A DNA stretch of 64,000 nucleotides from Hymenopus coronatus (taxonomy: Eukaryota; Arthropoda; Insecta; Mantodea; Hymenopodidae), in contig CM060895.1 of assembly GCA_030762935.1 (NCBI GenBank), positions 79,368,001-79,432,000 of the forward strand, written 5' to 3'. Of this stretch, positions 1-11,330 are shown piece after piece. The translations under genes and the position numbers were made by a program. The notes under the pieces are model-generated. The model saw only the letters and a list, made by a program, of their open reading frames with translations. It was not told the DNA's origin and made no database searches. Within the stretch, counting starts at the first letter, position 1. Each line of letters starts with the position of its first letter.

Positions 1-318
1 TATTATTTTCAGTTTTAAAATACTTTTCTCAAATGTAAATTTGTCATTCCTGTTTCCTTTGTTTTACTCCTGGCCAAGCAAAGAAAACCAAAGTTCTGTT
101 ACATAGCAAGCAGCTTTTAAAAGATTTGACTATCGCGGTAGCCAAGTGAATTCCATTATTTCTTTTCTACTTACAAGGAACTAATTAAGTAATACTACAA
201 TTTCTGCTAATGTTTATATTGACTACCATGAAATAGATTAAAGGATACACTTTTATAAGAATAGTCTGTTGCAGATTAGGAAGAGAAGGTCTTGTGAATG
301 GAACATCATATTTTATTT
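1..318 (-). repeat. R1 copy, head half, cut by window start
   Basis: Reverse-orientation copy. It runs from the middle of the unit to the head, ending in the complement of the TCTGATGTGTTCCATTC motif near 300-316. The tail side lies outside the window. Confidence 0.8.
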
Positions 319-782
319 TATTCAAATATTTTTATATCTCCCCTTATTAATTTTATATAAGCCTATTTTAGCACCTAAAATATTAATTTTCTGTGCGCAA
401 GCTTCCTCTACTTATAAAACTACGGCATGAATGTTTTATTACGGTTCTTGTTATTAATTAAAATAAATATGCTCATAGCTTGCTCACCTTGCTAGCTGTA
501 ACGTCGCTAATGGGGGCTCCTCCAAACCAACACGATTTATATGTTGGTCATGACTTTCACTTTATGAGCTGTTTGCAGCTAATGTTGCGTTTAAAACATT
601 ATATCCACTCAAAGCTGATTTATTACTCCGCTGAACATTATTATGTTGTTCATACCTTCAGAGCTGCGTATTCATACTTTCTCTACTCGTACTTGCAATA
701 GTAGGTTTAGAAGATATTGTATTCCACCCAAAAATCAATGTCCAAATTTCACAGGAAATATGTTTCAATGTTGCCTGAATTA
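319..782. other. AT-rich spacer, nothing recognised
   Basis: Unique-looking AT-rich DNA between two R1 copies. An open frame of 73 codons at 480-701 has no recognisable domain and ordinary intergenic composition, so I do not call it a gene. Confidence 0.4.
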
Positions 783-1640
783 AAAATCTGATGTGTTCCA
801 TTCACATGACTTTCTCTACATCTCTGAAAAAAATATTAAAAAGCTTATGCTTGTATTTACTTCATGACAATCGAGAAAAAAATTAGAATAGTCTTATTAC
901 TTCCTTACTTGGAAGAAGAAGCGAAATAATGGAGTACCACAAATTAAAGTGATAGTCAAAAGCTAGTTGCTATGCAACTGAAGTTCCTTTGTTTATATAG
1001 GTAGCAGTTGATAAATTCCTGTATGAGAAAAGTGTGTTTTTCAAAGCTGAAACCAAAAACAAGAAATATCTAGAAAACGATCAACTATATGAAAAAAAAT
1101 GTATATAACATTAAATTGTGTGCTTTAATGTGCTCTGCATTTTCTGTGTGGTAAGTTTTTGTCTATCCCTTACGGTTTAGCAGTTATCCAAAATTCCGTA
1201 AAATTCATCCAGAATAAAGTAGTCGTCAGAGAAATACAGTGTATTTGTCAGGTAAATATATTTAACATACGAAATTTTAATCAAAATCGTTAGAGCCATT
1301 TTTGAGAAAATAAAACTTTTCGAATAAAGTTCCCTATAAAGGGTAGTTTGGGGTGGGGGAATTTTTCTCAAAATCTTCGTGTCGCATCCCTGGAAGATAT
1401 TAAACTTAAATACCAAGCTTGGTATTTTACCGACTTCTCGTAGTTGAGCTATCGTGTTCTCTCTCACACACACACGCACACGCACACGCACACGCACAGT
1501 TCTGAAAATACTTTTTTTGGATACAGGGTACCCTAAAACATATATTTCCGGTGAAATCTCGGTATCGAATTTTTGGGTGGAGTGCAATACCTGTTCTATA
1601 CACTATGTACATAGTATGTATAGACGGAGTAAAAAAAAAA
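783..1640 (+). repeat. R1 copy, near full length
   Basis: The head motif with CATGACTTTCTCTACATCT is at 785-830. The internal palindrome AAATACCAAGCTTGGTATTT lies near 1408-1427, and a CACACG microsatellite is at 1464-1498. The tail palindrome around CTATGTACATAG ends near 1620. At about 858 bp this is one of the copies that defines the unit length. Confidence 0.9.
1464..1498. repeat. (CACACG)n microsatellite inside R1
   Basis: Alternating CA and CACG units at the fixed internal microsatellite position of R1. Confidence 0.95.
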
Positions 1641-1661
1641 AAAGATCGAAAAATGTCCACC

Positions 1662-2334
1662 GGTTAACCTGCCTTTTACATGGAAAAGATTTGAAAATTT
1701 TGTTTTTCTCAAAAGTGGTCCTAACAATTTTGATTATAGTGTCGTGTATTAAAGATATTTACATGTCAAATAAAATGTATATCTTGAAATCTCTGTGAAT
1801 AGCCTCTGAAGAGCTCTTCGTTCTGTATGAATTTTGCATAACTAGTAAACAGTGAGAGAAAGAACTTACAGCTCAAAAAAATGAAAATTCTGGGTGAATT
1901 TTACGGAATTTTTCATAAATACTAAACTGTAAGTAATGGACCAAAAATTACCACACAAAAATGTAGAGCACGTTAAAACACACAATTTATGTAACATACA
2001 TTTTTTTCGTGGGGTTGGTTTTTTTTTTTTTTTTTTTATATATATTCCTTGTTATTGGTTTCGGCTTTGAAAAACTTACTATTCTCTTACAGGAATTTGA
2101 CAACTCCTGTCCCTACAAACAAAAGAACTTCAGGCACATAGCAACCAGCTTTTGACTATCATTTTAACCTATGGTATTACCTTATTTCGCTTCTACTTAC
2201 AAGGAAGCCTGTAATAACACTATTTCTGCTTTTTTTTTTTTTTTTTTTTTTTTTTGTGGATTAGAACGAAGTAAATAAAAGCATAAGCTTTTTAATATTT
2301 TGTTCCAGAGATGCAATGGAACGCATTAGATTTT
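1662..2334 (-). repeat. R1 copy, tail missing
   Basis: Reverse copy that starts at the CTTTTACATGGAAAA block, so about 200 bp of tail is absent, and ends at a decayed head. It carries two poly-T expansions, at about 2018-2037 and 2230-2255. It is tail-adjacent to the preceding plus-strand copy. Confidence 0.85.
2230..2255. repeat. poly-T tract
   Basis: About 26 consecutive T inside the R1 copy, at a place where other copies read TGCTAATG. Confidence 0.9.
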
Positions 2335-2411
2335 TTATACTTTATCCAATGTGAAAGTTGGGTTTATTGCACTCTGAAAATACATACGTGCGTTCAACCT
2401 TTGAGAAATCT

Positions 2412-2740
2412 ATTAATTTTGGGATTATGACAATTCAATGCCATCAATACCATAATCTAAAAATACCAGATTCTCCCATTTTTGGGGCCCCTATTATGTG
2501 AGAGCAATACTCCACTATATTTCACAATTGATATAGTATAAAATAAATATACATAACTCCGAAATATACATTTACTTTTATTGGCATCCAATATGAAATA
2601 TAATACATTATAGCCTCATATAATGGGGGGAGGCACAAAATTGGGGAGGTTTGGTATTTCTAGGATTATGGTGTTTATAGTTTTGTTGATGGTATTAAAT
2701 TGTCAATCCTAAAATTACTAAACGTCCCAAAATTTGACCT
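2412..2740. mobile_element. fold-back element with imperfect long inverted arms
   Basis: The left arm (about 2412-2520) reads TTTTGGGATTATGACAATTC, then CCATCAATACCATAATC and AAAATACCA. The complement of 2620-2737 repeats this order: TTTTAGGATTGACAATTTAA, ACCATCAAC, CACCATAATCC, GAAATACCA. The arms are about 100 bp and imperfect, around a short centre. I see no transposase and no clear target duplication. Confidence 0.65.
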
Positions 2741-2779
2741 TCTCTATGTAATATGAGAGTAATAATTCCAATTTCCACA

Positions 2780-3035
2780 TTGAATACAACATAGAATCAA
2801 ATATTTGTGTGTAGATCTAAAAATAATATATTTTCCAAAGTTGAGTCGCAGTTACTCATTAAGGACCAAATTAACTCCAGTTCATGGTAAAAAGTTAAAT
2901 ACTATATTATGAAAACATTTCCCGGCTTTAATTTATGAGATAAAAATCTGGCATAAGAATTGAATACAATAATCAAATTTGGAAGTTAATTTAACAAAAG
3001 TAAATAAATAAGGTATCCAGAATTAATGGCACTAC
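2780..3035 (+). repeat. low-copy repeat F, copy 1
   Basis: Diverged match to 41445-41695. Shared blocks include GAATTGAATRCAATA, GAAAGTTAATTTAACA and GGTATCCAGAATTAATKGCA in the same order and spacing. Origin unknown; no coding frame. Confidence 0.6.
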
Positions 3036-3875
3036 AGTACTTTAAGAAAGGCGAAGCACTTTGTACCCACTCTATAGAATACGACATCCCCTAGCGTTAT
3101 GGCGTAGAGTCCTGTACTAGGGTGAAAACACATTTCTTGTTTACGTCTCTCTGAAACAGTAACTTAATGTACTTAGCAAGAATCTTTAGAGTGTAAACTT
3201 TCGCTATTTCTGATTTGACAGTGACGGTGGTCGGTAAACGAGTGAGAAAGCAATCCCAGTTGGAAATTCCCCGGAGAAGATCTCTATTTGATAGCTACAG
3301 TGCAAGCAATTAAGTATGGTGCCCTACCAATCACAGCAGAGATGAGATAAAGTTTCCTACACGGTCTATCTGGCGCCCTCGTTCGAGGCCTTCACATCGA
3401 TCGTCAGGCACCGGAATGACAAATGTTTCACTTTTGACGCCTGATAGCTTTCACTCCCCCCTGACAGCAGTTGAGGCTGTTACATATTAAACAGTTGCTA
3501 ATCGTTCGGTTCCCATCCACAGCTTCAGTTAATTCCCTTCACGCTTCTCTGACGACGCAAAATGCCTCAAATAAAATCCTGGTTTAAAAATTTAAGAGCA
3601 ACTGTTTTCGCTTAAAAATTAACACTTTTAGATTTTAATACTATGTTCAGATTTAGTACAGCCATGACAAAATCCAATACTCCTTGAAAAATAAATTATA
3701 TGCTTTAAAATAAAGGAACTTAATTTGTTTTGCTTGATGCATCTGATAGTTCACAATCTAGTCTCTCTCTGAAAAAAAAAAATATTTTGAATTAAATAAG
3801 TAGTCATTTTTGAGATCGTTCCTGTTTTTGAGACGCTTTATCAACGTATATTTAGCAATTACCGTTTCTTTTTAC
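3036..3875. other. unassigned spacer
   Basis: About 840 bp of mixed composition with a somewhat GC-richer stretch near 3360-3480. It holds no R1, no recognised SINE and no convincing open frame. Confidence 0.35.
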
Positions 3876-3884
3876 AGATAACGA

Positions 3885-4215
3885 ACCGAACCTGTCGTTC
3901 AGGAGTTCATCCGAGACTGACATTTGGTTGGTCGTGAATTCGATTCCCACGGCCGTCCACGAGTTTTCCATGGGTTTTCTGGGACACTATGAGAGTGCTG
4001 GGAAGTTTTCTTCATTCCCAATCCTCCCATCCCTTTATTTTACCTCCATTTTATCATCTAACCGGTCTCTAGAGTTTTAAGTGTCAGGTAGGACTGGGGT
4101 GGTGGTACCTTCCCTACGGTTTGGAAGTACATCTTTCGGCGGCGTTGTGATGTCGAAATCGTCTTTAGGATACAAGGGGTTCCGTTAAATCTAGGATACG
4201 CTCTCTGCGTCAAGA
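3885..4215 (+). mobile_element. tRNA-derived SINE-like segment (family A), 5' end degraded
   Basis: A B-box-like GAATTCGATTCCC at 3936-3948 is followed by a body whose CTGGGACACTATGAGAGTGCTGGG and later parts resemble the body of the SINE at 40706. The A box is not clear. This is followed by unassigned GC-richer DNA and then a GA tract. Confidence 0.5.
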
Positions 4216-4366
4216 TGCTAGGACTATGTTAGGGATCCTCGACGTAAGCTGTTTCTCCGCGGTTCGATAATGCTCTCATTTTCCCTATGCTCCTGGTGTG
4301 ACGCACAATAAGCCTGTGACGGTTACATTGTATAGCCCTTTCCGAAATGACACATATGTGTGTGTG

Positions 4367-4370
4367 GAGA

Positions 4371-4422
<52 letters not shown>

Positions 4423-4424
4423 GA
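4367..4424. repeat. (GA)n microsatellite
   Basis: An almost pure GA run with three GC interruptions, directly after a short TGTGTG stretch. Confidence 0.95.
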
Positions 4425-4631
4425 TGTAAAGTTTAACAGCGCCTAACAGATAGGATTATTAGCACCTTAACCACTCAATTGGCTCTTCCAATATGTTTAG
4501 GCCAGGTAGTTATGCAGAGTCTTCAGGATAAAACCTGACCGCGAACACGTGGTTTTGCTTTTTGGTAGCACGACATGGCACAATCGTATTAATTCCTGTA
4601 TTCTTATTCATTTTCTATGTTTGATCAGGAG

Positions 4632-4957
4632 CTGTTGTATTCCATTCACAGGTATATCTCTACTTCTCTGTAATAAACTATTGCTAAAAAGCTTATTTTT
4701 CTATCTACTTCATGCTAATCGAGGTAAACATTAGCAGAAATGGTCTTATTAATTAGTTCCTTATAAGTAGAAGGGAAATAAAGGAATACACTAGGCTAAA
4801 CCGACAGTCACACGTTTTAAAATGTGGTTGCTGTGGAACTGAAATCTTTGCGTGGCAAGGAGTTGACGACTTACCTTATGAGAAAAGTTTAAGTGTTTTA
4901 AAACTAAAACCAATAACAAGGAATATCTCGAAAACAGCCAACTTCAATAAAAAAAAA
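4632..4957 (+). repeat. R1 head fragment
   Basis: Starts at GTATTCCATTCACAGG and runs through GCTAATCGAGGTAAACATTA to the AACAGCCAACTTC block. There it is cut off exactly where the next R1 head begins. Confidence 0.8.
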
Positions 4958-5830
4958 TCTGATATGTTACACTCACAGGACTTTCTCTAGCTCTTCTACA
5001 AACTTTTTACATAAGATTATTCTTCTTTCTGCACCTTGCTAATCAAGATAATCATTAGCAGAAAGTTCTTACTACTTAGTTCCTTATAAGCAAAAAGAAA
5101 ATAAGGGAATACACTAGGCTAAACCGATAGTCAAATGTTTTAAAATCTGTCGTTATTCGATTGTCATTGCAAATCGCTTCTTTGCTTGTCCAGGAGTAGA
5201 ACAAAAGAAAAACGGACACTTCCTGTCTGAGAAGAGTATAAGCACTCACAACTGAAACCAAAAACAAGGAATATCTCGGAAACGGTTACCTCCACAACAA
5301 AAATGTAAAGGACATATATTGTGTGTTTTGATCAGATCAACATTTTTGTGTAGTAAGTTTTTGTCTATCTCTTACCGTTTAGCAGTTAAGCAACATTTAG
5401 CAAAATGCATCCAGAATAAAGAGCTCTTCAGAGGCTATTCCCAAAAAATTCAAGATATACATTTTATTTGGTATGTAAATATATTTAATATACGGGATTT
5501 TAATGAAAGTCGTCAGAGCCAAAGGGTAGTTGAGGGTGGGCGGATTTTCTTGACAATCTTCGTGTCGCATCCTTGGTAGATACCAAACCTAAATACCAAG
5601 TTTAGTATTTAACGGTCTTTCCGTTTTTGAGCTATGCTGTCCACAGACACACACACACACAGACAGACCGACGGAGAGACAGACAGACCGACACACACAC
5701 ACACATACACACGGACCTTTTTCTGAAAATGCTCTTTTTGGATTCAGGGAGTCCTAAAGCACGTATTTCCGGTGAAATTCCGGTATCGAATTTTTGGTTA
5801 CATAGTACGAACAGAAAAAGTAAACATGTA
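4958..5830 (+). repeat. R1 copy, near full length (CTAGC-type head)
   Basis: The head reads TCTGATATGTTACACTCAC and then CTTTCTCTAGC. The GGGTAGTTGAGGGTGGG block, the internal palindrome and a long mixed microsatellite are present. The tail hairpin is shortened to TTACATAGTACGAACAG. It follows a head fragment head-to-tail. Confidence 0.85.
5643..5713. repeat. compound (CA)n/(CAGA)n microsatellite in R1
   Basis: CA units, then CAGACAGACCGA units, then CA units again, at the fixed R1 microsatellite position. Confidence 0.9.
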
Positions 5831-5834
5831 GATA

Positions 5835-6239
5835 ACAAACTGCGTGTTTTAAGGAGATCTACATTTTTTGTGAAGTAAATTTTTGTCTTACCTCCTGCGA
5901 TTTACAGTTAGGCAAAATCCAGAAAAATTAATCCAGATTAAAAATGTGTCTCAAGGGTATTTCCAAAAACTCAAGATATATATTTTATTAGTCATGAAAG
6001 TATCTTAAATATAAAGGATTTTAGTCAAAGTTGCTAGAGCCGTTTTATAGAATACCAATTTTTTCAATTTTTTTTCCATGTAAAGTGTAGTTGAGGGAGT
6101 AGGATTTTATTGAAAAACTTTGTGTTACAAACTTGGGAAATACTAAACTTAGATACCAAGTATTTAATGGACTTTTCATTTTTAGCTGCGCTGTCACATA
6201 TACACAAACGGACATTTTTCTAAAAATGAGCTTTTTTTT
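5835..6239 (+). repeat. R1 copy, left part, split by a later R1 insertion
   Basis: Begins in the middle of the unit and runs to the GAGCTTTTTTTTT block, where the reverse copy at 6240 starts. The sequence resumes at 7074 with AATCAGGGGGTCTCAAAACA, which is the next block of the unit. Confidence 0.85.
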
Positions 6240-7073
6240 TACTTTCTCTATGCGTATTATGTAGATAGTATATAGAGAAGGTATTGCATTGTACCCAAAA
6301 AATCGATGCCGAGATTTCACCGGAAATACATGTTTTGAGACCACCTGAATCCAAAAAAAGCATTTTTAGAAAAATGTCCCTGTGTGTGTCTGTGGGCAGC
6401 ATAGCTCAAAAATGAAAGTCCGATAAATACCAAACTTGGTATTTAGGTTCAGTATCTTCCAAGGATTCGACTAGAAGATTTTCAAGAAAATCACCCTATC
6501 CCCAACTACCCTTCATATTGAAACATTTTCGAAAATTTTGATTTTTTAAAAAATGGCTCTAACGATTTTGATAAAAATAACATATTAAAGATATATACTT
6601 GGAAAATAATTTGTATATCTTGAACTTTCTGGGAATAGCCTCTGTAGACTTATTCTGGATGAATTTTACGGAATTTTGCGTAACTGGTAAACGTAAGAGA
6701 TAGACAAAAACTTACCACACAAAAAATGTAGAGCACATTAAAACACACAATTTATGTTATATACATTTTTTTCGTGGAGTTGATCGTATTTTAGATATTC
6801 CTTGTTTTTGTTTCAGCCTTAAAAAACGTCTATTTTTCTCATACAGGAATTCGTCAACTCCTGTCCATACAAACAAAGGAACTTCAGTCACATAGTAATC
6901 AGTTTTTGTCTATCACTTTAACCTATGGTACTCCCTTATTTCGCTTCTACTTACAGGGAAGCAAGTAATACTTTTTTGTAATTTAGCATGCAGTAAATAA
7001 AAGCATAAGCTTTTTAACAAAAATTTGTTGCAGAGATATAGAGAAAGTCAGGTGAATGATTACATCGGATTTT
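6240..7073 (-). repeat. R1 copy, full length, inserted inside another R1
   Basis: The left end is ACTTTCTCTATGCG and the right end is CATCGGATTTT. The tail palindrome around TTATGTAGATAGTATATAGAGA is at 6247-6277. Both flanks are consecutive parts of one plus-strand R1 copy, so the termini are defined by an empty-site comparison. The target is a T-run, and no duplication other than T is visible. Confidence 0.9.
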
Positions 7074-7172
7074 AATCAGGGGGTCTCAAAACATGTAATT
7101 CTGGTTTCGAATTTTTGGATGCACTACAATACCTGCCCTAGTAACTATAGAGAAATAAACTTTGTTTACGCT
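7074..7172 (+). repeat. R1 tail part of the interrupted copy
   Basis: Continues the copy that starts at 5835: AATCAGGGGGTCTC, then TTCGAATTTTTGGATGCA and a reduced tail hairpin ending in CTATAGAGAAATAAA. Confidence 0.8.
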
Positions 7173-7378
7173 GCATGGCAACACCGTTTGATCCTCACAG
7201 TTTAGTGCGTTTTAGTATGTATTTCCTCCACAATTGCTTAACACTCAGACACTCATTTGTGACGCCTGTCATGTGATCTGTATCATGACCTGGTGTTAAT
7301 TGCATCACGAAGTCAGTCAGTACTACACCGCAGCTCGGTTTAGGACAGAATTACAACCTGATTTTGATGATAAATGTT

Positions 7379-7440
7379 TGGCCTGCTCGCTTTCCAGACG
7401 TGAATCCGTGTGATTGCTGCCCTTGGGGAATGTTAAAAAC
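7379..7440 (+). pseudogene. Tc3/mariner-like transposase scrap cut by R1
   Basis: The frame starting at 7379 reads W-P-A-R-F-P-D-V-N-P-C-D-C-C-P-W-G-M-L-K. This matches the well-known WPxRSPDLNPxDFxLWGxLK motif of IS630/Tc1/mariner family transposases (DDE endonuclease, catalytic aspartate in the DxNP block). The motif is directly seen; the family assignment is established knowledge. The frame ends at once in the head of an R1 copy (7441). Upstream bases 7172-7378 may be the decayed rest but do not give a clear frame. Not functional. Confidence 0.7.
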
Positions 7441-8144
7441 AAAAATCTGATGTGTTACATTCACATCTCTGCAAAAAATTGTTGTTAAAAACCTTATTCT
7501 TCTATTTACTTCATGCTAATCGAGAAACAATTAGCAGAAATAGTCTTATTACTTGCTTCCTTGTAAGTAGAAGCGAAATAAGGGAGTACCATAGGTTAAA
7601 GTGATAGTCAAAAACTGATTACTATGTGACTGAAATTCCTTTGTTTGCATGGACACGAGTTGACAAATTCCTGTATGAGAAAAGTAAGTTTTTTAAAGGT
7701 GAAACCAAAAAAACGGAATATATAAAAAACAATCAGCTCCACGAAAAAAATGTATACAACATAAACTGTGAGTTTTACGCTGCTCTACTTTTTTGTGTTG
7801 CAAGTTTTGTCCATCTCTTATGGCTTAGCAGTTATGCAAAATTCCGTAAAATTCATCCAGAATAAAGTAGTTTTTAGAGGCTATTCCCAGAAATTCAAGA
7901 TATACTTTTTGTCACTTAAATATCTTTAATATACGACATTTTAAACAAAATTGTTAGAGCCATTTTTGAGAAAATCAAAAATTTCGAAAAAAGTTCCATG
8001 TAAAGGGTAGTTTGGTACGGGGGGATTTGTCTCAAAAACTTCGTGTCGCATCCCTGGAAGATACTGAACTTAAATACCAACTTGGGTATTTACAGACTTT
8101 TCGATTTTGTGTTATGGTGTTCTCACACACACACACAAACACAC

Positions 8145-8182
<38 letters not shown>

Positions 8183-8288
8183 GCGGACCTTTTTCATATA
8201 TTTCGGGTGAAATCTCGGTATCGAATTTTTGGGTGAAATACAATATCTTCTCTATATACTATATACATAGTACGTGTAGATAAAGTAA
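7441..8288 (+). repeat. R1 copy, near full length
   Basis: The head TCTGATGTGTTACATTCACA lacks the CTTTCTCTAC block; the middle is complete. The tail reads ACATAGTACGTGTAGATAAAG. It abuts a transposase scrap on the left and shares its terminal AAAA with the next R1 head on the right. Confidence 0.9.
8122..8183. repeat. (CA)n microsatellite in R1
   Basis: CA run with a few AA and AT interruptions at the fixed position before CGGACCTTTTTC. Confidence 0.95.
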
Positions 8289-8427
8289 AAATCTGATGTG
8301 TTTCATTCACGTGACTTTCTCTACATCTCTGTAATAAAATAGTGTTAAAACGCTTATTCTTCTATCTACCACAAGATAATCGAGATAAAAAGCAGAAATT
8401 GTTATTATTGGTTTCCTTGTAAACAGA
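8287..8427 (+). repeat. R1 head fragment
   Basis: About 140 bp of head, cut off inside the TAAACAGAGGAGAAA block by the following R1 copy. Confidence 0.85.
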
Positions 8428-9278
8428 GGAGAAAAAATCTAATGTGTTCCATTCACATGACGTTTTCTAGCTGTTTGGTAAACAAACCTTTTATTCAAAA
8501 CGGCAATCTGTTATCTACATCATGCTAATATGATAAATTACGTTTTTATTAATATCTTCCTTGCAAATAGCAGTGAAATAAAGTCTCGTTCTATAAAAGC
8601 CGGTCACTATGAGAAACAATTGAAATTCCAATCTCTTTGCTTGCCATGAATAAACAAACGAGAAACGAGAAGAAAGATGTTCTTCCCGTTTGAAAAAAGT
8701 TTAAGTGGCTAAATTGAAATCTATAATCCGGAATATCGTGAAAACGGTTAACTCCACAAAACTATGTCGTATGTATACGACATAAATTGTGTATTTTAAT
8801 GAGATTAAATTTTTTGCGTAGTAAGATTTTGTATACATTTTACGGTTTGCCAGTTATATAAAAGTAATCTAGAATGAATAGGTAGTTAGAGACCATTCTC
8901 AGAAAATTCAAAATGTACATTTCGTTTGTCATAAAAATATTTTAAACAAAGGGTTTTAATCAGAATGTTACAATCATTTTTTAAATCAACATTTTCGAAA
9001 AATTTTCCATATAAAGGGTAGTTTAGGAAGAGGGGTGTTCTTGAAAGTATTCTTGTCACACCCTTGGAAAATACTAAACTTAAATACCAAGTTTGATATT
9101 TAACCTACTTTTTGTTTTTGAGCTATGATGTCCACAGGCACACGAGGACCTTTTTCTATTTTTTTTTATTTAGGGGGATCCAAAACATATATTTCCGGTG
9201 AAATCTCGGTATCGAATGCTTGGATGCATTGCAATACCTTCTCTATACGCTACCTAGTACGTGTAGAGAAAGTAGGCA
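8425..9278 (+). repeat. R1 copy, near full length
   Basis: The head TCTAATGTGTTCCATTCACA has a CTAGC-type continuation, while the tail is CTAGTACGTGTAGAGAAAG. It is therefore one of the few copies whose two ends belong to different subtypes. Third member of a head-to-tail run that starts at 7441. Confidence 0.85.
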
Positions 9279-9682
9279 ATACATATATAATTTTTTGTCA
9301 CAGTCTTTCGTGAAATTTCAAAAATACATAATTTTAATAAGTGACTACCAATCATGAATCTACAATAGATGTATTAACCTATGAAAGGTGAATTACGTAG
9401 TTCAAATACAAAATGTTGCAGACTTCCATAGTACTGAAGAAGTATCTGTTCTTGCTTTCCTCACAGTTGGTCGCATAGTGCACAGTACACGATTCACAGG
9501 AGCATCGAGCAACTTTTCTCTCTGTTTAATTCAAAGAGCAACCAGTTGGTGACTCCTAGTTTATACCATTCAGCCAACTGGAGACTCTTTTGATTCTGCA
9601 AACATTTATCCCCCTGTTCCTAACTCTCAGATAACAAAATGCTGCTGTTCTCGTACTAAAGTTACAGATCGATTTTTTGGTT
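9279..9682. other. unassigned spacer
   Basis: Non-R1 DNA. ACCAGTTGGTGACTC and CAACTGGAGACTC near 9540-9590 form a partial direct/inverted motif. No gene seen. Confidence 0.35.
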
Positions 9683-10398
9683 TTACTTTCTCTACAACAA
9701 CCGGTACATTGTGTATAAAGAATATAATGCACCCAAAAATTCGATACCGAGATATCACCGGAACTTGTTATTCAAGTTTAGTATCTTACAAGGATGCGAC
9801 ACGTTGTTATGCAAGAAAATCCCTCCACCCCAAACCACCCTTTACTTGGAAAAAATTCCGCAAATTTTTTTCTTCTCAAAAATGGCTAAGGATTTTGATT
9901 AAAATCTCTTATATTTAAGATATTTACATGACAAATAACATTTACATCTTGAATTTTCTGGGAATAGCCTCTAAAGAATTCTTTATTCTGGATGATTTTT
10001 ATTGAATTTCGCAAATCTGGTAAACGGTAAGAGACAACAACTTACTACACAAAAATATAGATCAGGATAAAACACACCATTTATGTCATACTTTTTCGTA
10101 GCGTTGGCCGTTTTCGAGATATTCCTTGTTATTTATTTCAATTTTAAAATATTTTAACTTTTCTCATACGGGAACTTGCCAACGCTTGGCCACGCAAAGA
10201 AGCAGATTTAAATCCCATAGCAACCACATTTTAAAACATCTGACTGTGGGTTTAGCCTCGTGCATTCCCCAATTTCCTTTCTATTTAAAAAGGAACTAAA
10301 TAATAAGATCAGTTAGAAGAATAAGCTTATTAAGAATAATTTGTTATAGAGATGTAAATAAAGTCATGTGAATGGAGCACATAGATTTTTTTTTTAGT
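9683..10398 (-). repeat. R1 copy, internally shortened
   Basis: Starts at TTTTACTTTCTCTACAAC and ends at GGAGCACATAGATTTTT. The microsatellite block is missing: the sequence jumps from CGAGATATCACCGGAA to the AAGTTTAGTATCTTACAAGG block. Confidence 0.85.
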
Positions 10399-10462
10399 GA
10401 AATTAAAAGCAAAATATCTGTGTCTCGTAGTTACCTTCCATAGTAATAAGTATGATAAGAAA

Positions 10463-11330
10463 AAAATCTGAAGTGTTACATTAACTTGACTTTGTCCACC
10501 TATCCTGCAAAAAACTATTTTACACCTAATTATTCTTCTATCTGCTTTATGTTAATTGAAATAACCATTAGTAGAATGGTTTTATTAGTTACTTCCTAGT
10601 AAGTAGAGGGGGAAATGAGAGATTACACTAGACTAAAACAATAGTCAATTGTTTTAAAAGTGCTGCAATGCGATTTTCTTTGAAATTCCGCTCTTTTTGA
10701 TGACTAGGAATAAAATAAAAGAAACACAAATGGCTTCTGTTTGAAAGAAGGATAAATATTTTAAAATTGACACGTACAACAAGGAATATATAGAAAACGG
10801 CAAGCTTTATATAAAACAGTGTATAAAAAAGTAGTAATTTGACGAGATCTACATATCTTTGTGTAGTATACTTTTGTCTATCTTTTACAGTTTACTAATT
10901 ATGAAAAACTCATCCAGAATACGGAGCACCTCAGAGAGTATTCCTAAAAAGCTTTGAAGACAAATTTAATTTGTCATGGAAATATCTTTAATATATGATA
11001 TTTCAATAAAAATCGTTGAGAAATTTTTGAGAAAATCGAAAATTTGGAAAAATATTCCATATAAAGAGTAACTAGACATCGGCTAAAAATGTTCGTGTGG
11101 CATCCTTGGAATATAGTTAGCTTAAATACCAAGATTGATAAAGGTCTTTTAGTTTTTGAACTATGCTGTTCACAGACACACACATGCCCCTTTCGAAAAG
11201 GATTTTCTTATGGACTCAAGGGACATCAAAACATATTTTTGATGAAATCTAGGTATCAAATTTTGTGTGGAATACAATACCTTCCTTACCTACTGTGTAC
11301 ATTATTCATACATGCTAAAGAAGCTGAAAA
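10463..11330 (+). repeat. R1 copy, diverged
   Basis: The head reads TCTGAAGTGTTACATTAAC. The middle blocks can be recognised up to the GAAATCTAGGTATCAAATTT block, and the tail hairpin is decayed. Confidence 0.8.

Noticed and set aside
1177..1798. Open frames of 77-136 codons across the R1 copy, on both strands
   Set aside because: The same short frames recur in other R1 copies (for example 33773-34177, 34650-34995, 44252-44621) but break at different places. They follow the palindromes and the CA tract, and both strands are open at once. They are by-products of the repeat.
8012..8236. Thr/His-rich frames over CA microsatellites (also 5627-5878, 17112-17312, 52889-53074)
   Set aside because: Produced by the CACACA run, which is open in several frames; no independent coding signal.
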